NCBI GenBank assembly: GCA_030630935.1
Contig: DAOVMD010000182.1
Coordinates: 1 to 6,496 of the forward strand
Source: Candidatus Mcinerneyibacteriota bacterium
GTDB taxonomy: Bacteria > AUK180 > JAQVHJ01
Length of the DNA: 6,496 nucleotides
Direction: 5' to 3'
Each line of letters opens with the position of its first letter. The first letter of the stretch is position 1. Positions 6,274-6,496 of the stretch are shown piece after piece. A program made the position numbers and the translations under genes. Under the pieces are notes generated by a model. The model worked only from the letters and a program-made list of their open reading frames with translations. It ran no database searches and was not told the origin of the DNA.

Positions 6274-6304
6274 GTTCAATAGTTCAAGTGTTAACAAAAC
6301 CGTT
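6274..6304 (+). repeat. Direct repeat, first copy (70-nt offset)
   Basis: This segment, from GTTCAATAGTTCAAGTG to AACAAAACCGTT, recurs at 6344-6374 with one mismatch (T/C at 6291/6361). The two copies bracket the 20-nt palindrome at 6320-6339. Confidence 0.8.
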
Positions 6305-6311
6305 TAAGTGC

Positions 6312-6339
6312 TATTGTAGAGACGTGCCACGGCACGTCT
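6312..6339 (+). repeat. Palindromic repeat copy 3 (20-nt palindrome with 8-nt left flank)
   Basis: TATTGTAG plus AGACGTGCCACGGCACGTCT (6320-6339), identical to the copies left of rpmB about 0.7-0.8 kb away. It is followed by GATAGTT as in copy 2. Confidence 0.85.
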
Positions 6340-6343
6340 GATA

Positions 6344-6374
6344 GTTCAATAGTTCAAGTGCTAACAAAACCGTT
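6344..6374 (+). repeat. Direct repeat, second copy (70-nt offset)
   Basis: Second copy of the 31-nt segment at 6274-6304, with one mismatch. It lies just after the 20-nt palindrome. Confidence 0.8.
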
Positions 6375-6477
6375 AAAATGTTTAACAAGTTTTGATAATT
6401 TAATAGTTCAAATGCTAAAAAGATGTTCAAGTGTTAAGGATGTTGAGATAGTTAAATGGTTCAAGAGTTTTATAAAG

Positions 6478-6492
6478 GCATGCTTTGCATGT
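6478..6492 (+). repeat. Short GCATGC hairpin, copy 5, at the window edge
   Basis: GCATGC-TTT-GCATGT: the last base of the right arm is changed. It is preceded by GTTTTATAAAG as in copies 2 and 3, suggesting another full round of the composite repeat begins here and continues beyond the window. Confidence 0.6.
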
Positions 6493-6496
6493 GTTA

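Larger units (their letters stand above)
6235..6496 (+). repeat. Composite intergenic repeat island, right part (runs off the window end)
   Basis: The same three elements as at 5456-5745 resume upstream of rpmB in the same orientation: 8-nt words (GTTAAATG, GTTAAAGT, GTTCAAGT and similar), two GCATGC hairpins and one 20-nt palindrome. A 12-nt insert containing AACAAAACC occurs twice between words. No gene is visible; frames through it are short and low in complexity. The island continues past base 6496. Confidence 0.8.

Noticed and set aside
5451-6496. Repeats resembling a CRISPR array
   Set aside because: Repeats are of several kinds, the spacing is irregular, the spacer material is itself repetitive, and no cas gene is in the window.

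Overview
The window is AT-rich bacterial DNA. A compact run of five same-strand genes fills about 1-5450. It is followed by about 1 kb of repeat-rich intergenic DNA, in which a lone ribosomal protein gene (rpmB, minus strand) is embedded. The O-antigen-ligase-like polymerase/ligase and the UDP-GlcNAc dehydrogenase suggest a bacterium that builds surface polysaccharide, probably with a Gram-negative envelope. The low GC, the zinc-type L28 and the style of the intergenic repeats vaguely recall uncultured lineages of the FCB group (Ignavibacteriota, Cloacimonadota, Marinimicrobia and relatives). That placement is a guess and no single marker proves it.

Region 1 (2-5450, plus strand): the C-terminal 297 residues of a DppA/OppA-type solute-binding protein; a multi-spanning O-antigen ligase (Wzy_C) protein; a membrane-anchored GH18-like TIM-barrel protein with an unusual N-x-E motif; a dGTPase-type HD phosphohydrolase; and a WbpA-type UDP-N-acetylglucosamine 6-dehydrogenase. 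Three junctions overlap (13-25 nt, 23 nt and 4 nt) and the fourth gap is 11 nt, so the five are very probably one transcription unit. Three have surface-glycan themes: sugar-nucleotide oxidation, glycan ligation or polymerisation, and possible glycan cleavage or binding. The dGTPase and the peptide-binding protein look like passengers or housekeeping partners. No glycosyltransferase is present, so the polysaccharide pathway must be completed elsewhere.

Region 2 (5451-5909): non-coding. It holds two copies of a perfect 20-nt palindrome, three GCATGC-TTT-GCATGC type short hairpins, and tracts of a degenerate 8-nt tandem word (GTTMAAKT-like). Closer to rpmB there are two further small inverted repeats.

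Region 3 (5910-6187, minus strand): rpmB with a strong Shine-Dalgarno and a good sigma70-type promoter with a 17-bp spacer. It converges on the five-gene run.

Region 4 (6188-6496): behind the rpmB promoter the same repeat family resumes in the same orientation and runs off the window end. This oriented composite repeat, bracketing a housekeeping gene, is the least explained structure here.
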